Part shown: in pieces, positions 60,637 to 64,000 of the stretch
Layout of the letters: each line of letters starts with the position of its first letter
Numbering within the stretch: the first letter of the stretch is position 1
Assembly: GCA_941918925.1 (NCBI GenBank)
Contig: OW799234.1
Span: 110,357,884-110,421,883, forward strand
Length of the DNA: 64,000 nucleotides
Direction: 5' to 3'
From: Phyto melanocephala
Lineage: Eukaryota > Arthropoda > Insecta > Diptera > Rhinophoridae
The notes under the pieces: generated by a model
Database searches by the model: none
The model's input: the letters and a program-made list of their open reading frames with translations, nothing else
Told to the model about the DNA's origin: nothing
Program-made: the position numbers and the translations under genes

Positions 60637-61985
60637 ACTTTTTTTTTTTTTTTTTTTTTATTTTTTTTTTCAGCCCCAGCGCCTTACAGGCATTTTTGAG
60701 GCAATTTCATAATATTTGAATTCATAATGTACAAATTTTCATCTTAAAATTGTAATAATAATTGTAAATTCAATATAAAAAAAAGAAAAATAAAATAGTT
60801 AACAAAAATTTTATATATATGTTAATAACAATAAATTAAATTCATAACTAAAACCATTAATTTAGATTAAAGAAGTATTTCGATATGAGCATACAAGTAT
60901 TCTTTGCAGGAAGATTTGTAAACTGAAATTCTATTTATCAATTTCAGATTAGGAGGTAAATCATTGTATTTCTTACTACCAATATAATCGATGCGTTGCT
61001 TGGTTCTTTCAAATCTACATATTGGTATTCTTAAGTTTTGTGCATTTCTCGTATTAAAATGAAATTGATTTTGCATAAATGATACAGTACAATGACCAAG
61101 ATTATGCAATGATTTAAAAACAAATTTCAAAACCTGATATGTATGTTGTCCATAAATTGGTAGAACTGTTTTACAAATATCTCTATAAAGAGAAATTGTT
61201 GAATAAGTTCTTGGTAGATTGTAAACTATTCTTAATGCTTTGTTTTGCATGCATTGAAGGGATTTTAAAATTCTGTTGTTTTTATTATGAGCATACACTA
61301 TTCCCATATAATTTAAATGTGATTGTATCAGAGATTGATACAACATTAATTTTGTATTTACACTTAATTTATTTTTAAACTTGTATAAAATTCCAACTCC
61401 TGGAGCAATTTTCCTTTTAATATCCATTAGGTGTAAGTCCCATGAAAGATTACTTTGTAACGTGATTCCAAGATATTTAACGGAGTAAGACTCGCTTAGA
61501 GGTGTACCATTTATATTTACAATTAAATTATTGAAACTAGAATTGGGTCTAAATCGAACGAGCTTTGTCTTGTTAGAATTAAGTACTAGACGATTTAAAC
61601 GAGCATATTCAAAAATCAAAGCAGAATCTCTTTCAATGTGAGTTTTTAACACTAAATCATGATTAAAAGGGTAAAATAAACAAACATCGTCAGCAAACAT
61701 AAATATTTTCCCTGCCAAATTAAGATTTTTTAAATCGTTTATGTACAATGAAAATAACAGGGGACCTAGTCCACTCCCCTGTGGCACTCCATAGTTAACA
61801 GGGCCTAGAAAACTGGTTTCCTCTTTGACTTGAACATATTGCTTCCTATTCAAAAAATAAGTTTTAAATAAAGATAATTCTTTGCCTTTTATACCATACA
61901 ATGACAATTTTTCCAGCAGAATATGGTGATCGACTAGATCATAATATTTTGTTCTACGAAATCTAGCGACTTGTACTAAAGCCTA
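60637..61985 (-). mobile_element. 5'-truncated non-LTR retrotransposon with poly-A tail
   Basis: On the minus strand the reverse transcriptase frame is followed by a ~200-bp 3' untranslated region ending AATGCCTGTAAGGCGCTGGG, GCTG and an A-rich tail (60637-60671). The 5' end breaks off within the reverse transcriptase domain near 61985, typical of incomplete target-primed reverse transcription. It lies inside the hAT-like element. Confidence 0.85.
60867..61982 (-). CDS. Reverse transcriptase, C-terminal 371 codons, open (LINE, CR1/L2/jockey-type)
   Basis: Copies the LINE RNA at the nicked target. The frame is open from a stop just upstream of 61982. It shows DLVDHHILLEKLSLYGIKG (finger/palm), SFLGPVNYGVPQGSGLGPLL (conserved GVPQGS loop), FMFADDVCLFY (catalytic FADD), NKTKLVRFRP and YSVKYLGITL (LG block). 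A thumb and C-terminal region follows (LMLYQSLIQSHLNYMGIVY, KALRIVYNLPRTYS), ending KEYLYAHIEILL. There is no RNase H domain or zinc knuckle after the thumb, unlike the fragments at the window ends. No genuine start exists; the 5' part, including the endonuclease, is missing. The intact frame over 1.1 kb marks a recent insertion. Clade is tentative. Confidence 0.9.
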   Translation of the reverse strand, partial: ALVQVARFRRTKYYDLVDHHILLEKLSLYGIKGKELSLFKTYFLNRKQYVQVKEETSFLGPVNYGVPQGSGLGPLLFSLYINDLKNLNLAGKIFMFADDVCLFYPFNHDLVLKTHIERDSALIFEYARLNRLVLNSNKTKLVRFRPNSSFNNLIVNINGTPLSESYSVKYLGITLQSNLSWDLHLMDIKRKIAPGVGILYKFKNKLSVNTKLMLYQSLIQSHLNYMGIVYAHNKNNRILKSLQCMQNKALRIVYNLPRTYSTISLYRDICKTVLPIYGQHTYQVLKFVFKSLHNLGHCTVSFMQNQFHFNTRNAQNLRIPICRFERTKQRIDYIGSKKYNDLPPNLKLINRISVYKSSCKEYLYAHIEILL

Positions 61986-62750
61986 CCCATAGCTTTACTA
62001 ATATTTCTGATAACATATGACTTGTGTAAATACTAAAATAGTTTGTCACACAAAGGGTCATTATTACAACTTGCCTACAAAGTTAATGTTAGTAAAAGGT
62101 AAATTTGACTACAGTGAGCAGTGTAGTGACTTTTTAATATTTTATATTTTTTATTATTATTACAACCTCCTTGTAACAAAATTTTTTTTTAATATGGCAG
62201 TACCAGAGCAAAACCAATTACTTTTAACAAATTAATTTAGTTCTTAAAAAATTTTACAAAACGAAATAACATTTTGGATGATTTATTTACTGTTTTGTGT
62301 CACTAATATAAAAAAATTAAAACTTAAAATAAAAAAAAAATTAAAAGGAAATATAAATCACAATTTAGTTGCCATATATTGGTTCATGTAGAGAAACAAT
62401 GGCATTTTTAAATTTATAAACCGTACCTTAAAAGTTTAAGGTAATTGAAGCATAAACTTAACTTTTCAGTCACTTTTAGGTAAAAAGTATCTGTCCTTTA
62501 ACATCTTTATTTTAAATAACGGCATTTTATAATAACGCCATTAAACTGTGTCAACTTAAAGTGCAATTATACCATAGAACAAACTAGTTTATACCTATAG
62601 ATGTATTTCTGTCATGGGTATAAGAAAGAATTATATTTTATCTATTCGACCGGTTAACCGTTTTTTCTAAATTTTCAAAAAAGCAACCGGGTTTTTCTTT
62701 AATTCTAATTTTCAAACTATTTGAAAACCGGTTTCTTAAAAATGTCGAAT
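61986..62750. other. hAT-like element right interior
   Basis: AT-rich with no convincing frame. ACCGGTTAACCG (62649-62660) and AACCGGTTTC (62725-62734) are subterminal motifs shared with the left arm. Confidence 0.45.
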
Positions 62751-62772
62751 AATCGATCACCCTAATTTACAT

Positions 62773-63369
62773 TAGCTCTAAATAATTGTGACTATATTTT
62801 TTTAACTATATACCTACATACATGTGTATGTAATTATGCTCTTGTTTCTGTACATTGTATTGTATCCTTTCTTTTCTTCTTTACAAAAAATCATATTCAT
62901 TTGAGATAATAACAGATACATACACAAACCATCTCAGCAAATATAAAGAACAACATTAAGTTTTATTCTTGTAATACTTCCTATTATCTAAATTCTGAAC
63001 GACAAGTCACATAAAAGTTAATGTTATTTAATATAAGTAAATCTTTCGTAATTTCCTAGTTACAAAGAACACGTAAACGTACAAAATATTTTTGAAAAAT
63101 AATATACTGCTAACTTTCACTCAACACGCAATACTTATGTACATACAATATGTTGTAAAAACCAATTAAGGTGAAAAATATTTTATAAAAATAGTTGATT
63201 ATCGTATTTGAATAATTATGTCCCTTCTAGCTGTTTGTTTACAAATTAATAGGTTTTTGGCTATTACCTCTTCCCTTCGGAGAAAAATTGTTAGACAATC
63301 TAAAACCAACCCGACGCACAAAGTGACGAGCATAATCTCGGTATCAGTGAAAATTTAATATGTCAATCT
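62773..63369. other. AT-rich spacer, nothing recognised
   Basis: No supported feature. Confidence 0.4.
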
Positions 63370-64000
63370 CTCCCGAAGAGTAGAAGAGTATCATTCTTCG
63401 CCTGTTCATCCGAGGAGCGGTTTCCTGATACAACTGAGTAGAATGTCCCAACCGCATTATTAGATGCCAGGCATTCCATAGCCATAACAAATATGGTTAC
63501 ACACCCGCTAACGTCTTAATAGTTGCCTAACTGTGTACGATGTAGTATCTACCCTTGTTTACAGTCATCCAGTAGCCTGAAGAAAACCCTTCTGTCTCTC
63601 CTTTCCCTGATTTCGATTCATCAGTATAAACCTCCACAGAAGCACCCTCTTTACTAAATTGTGGCGATCCGATTATTGCATCTCCTGTCAAAGAAGGAGG
63701 TAGGGATGCATAGTCTAGTTATTCCGGAATGCCAGAAATGCATTCCATTATAGCCGCATGTCTTTACGAGCAAGTTTTCCGTGCATTAATAGCGCGCAGT
63801 CTAATAGTCGTTCTAGGGCTGGCTGCCTAGCCAGTTCAACGTGGCAAATAATGCCTTTAAGCCCTTTCGTAGAGTTTACTGTAAGTGATATAGGCAAATG
63901 CAAACTACCATACCAGGCCCCAGTACATAAGAATCGATTTGACAACCATATTCACTTGCCACTCAGATTTGTTCCTCAGACTTATGCCCCAGATCCTACC
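63370..64000 (-). pseudogene. Non-LTR retrotransposon remnant: RT thumb to RNase H
   Basis: From the window edge inward (minus strand) one frame reads RIWGISLRNKSEWQVNMVVK then SILMYWGLVW, the RT thumb pattern (WLYTAVVRPILTYGALVWW in relatives). QPALERLLDCALLMHGKLAR follows in another frame. Then GASVEVYTDESKSGKGETEG, the RNase H start with its catalytic aspartate in YTD (63611-63628), and FSSGYWMTVN. The usual TDGS reads TDES here. Frameshifts and stops make it inactive. The domain order fits the same type of element as 1-465, but the two fragments barely overlap, so family identity cannot be shown. Confidence 0.75.

Larger units (their letters stand above)
58032..62772. mobile_element. Composite hAT-like element containing two nested insertions
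   Basis: Termini TAGCGTGATCGATT (58040-58053) and, inverted, TAGGGTGATCGATT (62751-62764) match at 13 of 14 bases. They are flanked by ATCTACAT (58032-58039) and ATTTACAT (62765-62772), an 8-bp duplication with one mismatch. TAG-starting repeats with 8-bp duplications are hAT hallmarks. Both arms carry AACCGGTT-type motifs (58062-58080; 62650-62735). Inside lie a DINE-like element (58144-60320) and a LINE fragment (about 60637-61985). Without them the host is about 1.2 kb, too short for a transposase: a non-autonomous hAT. Insertion order must be hAT first. Confidence 0.7.

Overview
This window looks like intergenic or intronic DNA from a higher fly (Diptera, probably a calyptrate such as a blowfly or house-fly relative). 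The DNA is very AT-rich. No open frame looks like a host gene. What can be recognised is transposable-element debris, including DINE-1/INE-1-like Helentrons with the familiar fly 5' module, rosa-type mariners and insect-type non-LTR retrotransposons. No tRNA, rRNA, CRISPR array or prokaryotic feature is present. The species is inferred only from repeat types, so that call is moderate.

Layout. 1-465 is a decayed RNase H/zinc-knuckle end of a non-LTR element. A tRNA-headed SINE with a 12-bp target duplication lies at 1100-1320. 3153-4947 is bounded by a 16-bp inverted repeat and holds five copies of a GTAACGTCCGTAACG-type motif. 9-20 kb holds a mariner scrap, a Helitron-like element with a 121-bp array (10030-10676), small MITEs, a DINE-like fragment (14003-14880), a coding-like remnant (16316-16610), a mariner pseudogene (16976-17663) and a ~500-bp inverted-repeat element. 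21-30 kb holds a second mariner pseudogene, a repeat element invaded by a minus-strand DINE copy, a third mariner relic, and two elements with perfect TAA target duplications (28831-29143, 29547-30318).

32-46 kb holds a SINE fragment, a second copy of the repeat element seen at 23-25 kb, a reverse transcriptase relic (34300-34700), a 2.1-kb DINE-like element (35770-37894), two related Helitron-like elements and a 373-bp MITE. 47491-51734 is a 4.2-kb DINE-like element whose core is ten units spaced exactly 288 bp apart, including an 864-bp higher-order duplication. A second SINE with a long target duplication is at 52736-52940. 54.4-57.5 kb holds more DINE and mariner debris.

58040-62764 is a nested composite: a hAT-like element (TIR TAGSGTGATCGATT, near-perfect 8-bp duplication) containing a DINE-like element and a 5'-truncated LINE with a 371-codon open reverse-transcriptase frame, the longest open frame in the window. 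The window ends in another decayed RNase H-type non-LTR fragment on the minus strand.

The strongest unusual signals are the SINE family (shared tRNA-like head, different bodies, CCTAA-repeat tail), the strictly 288-bp array, the nested hAT composite and the unassigned 3153-4947 element.
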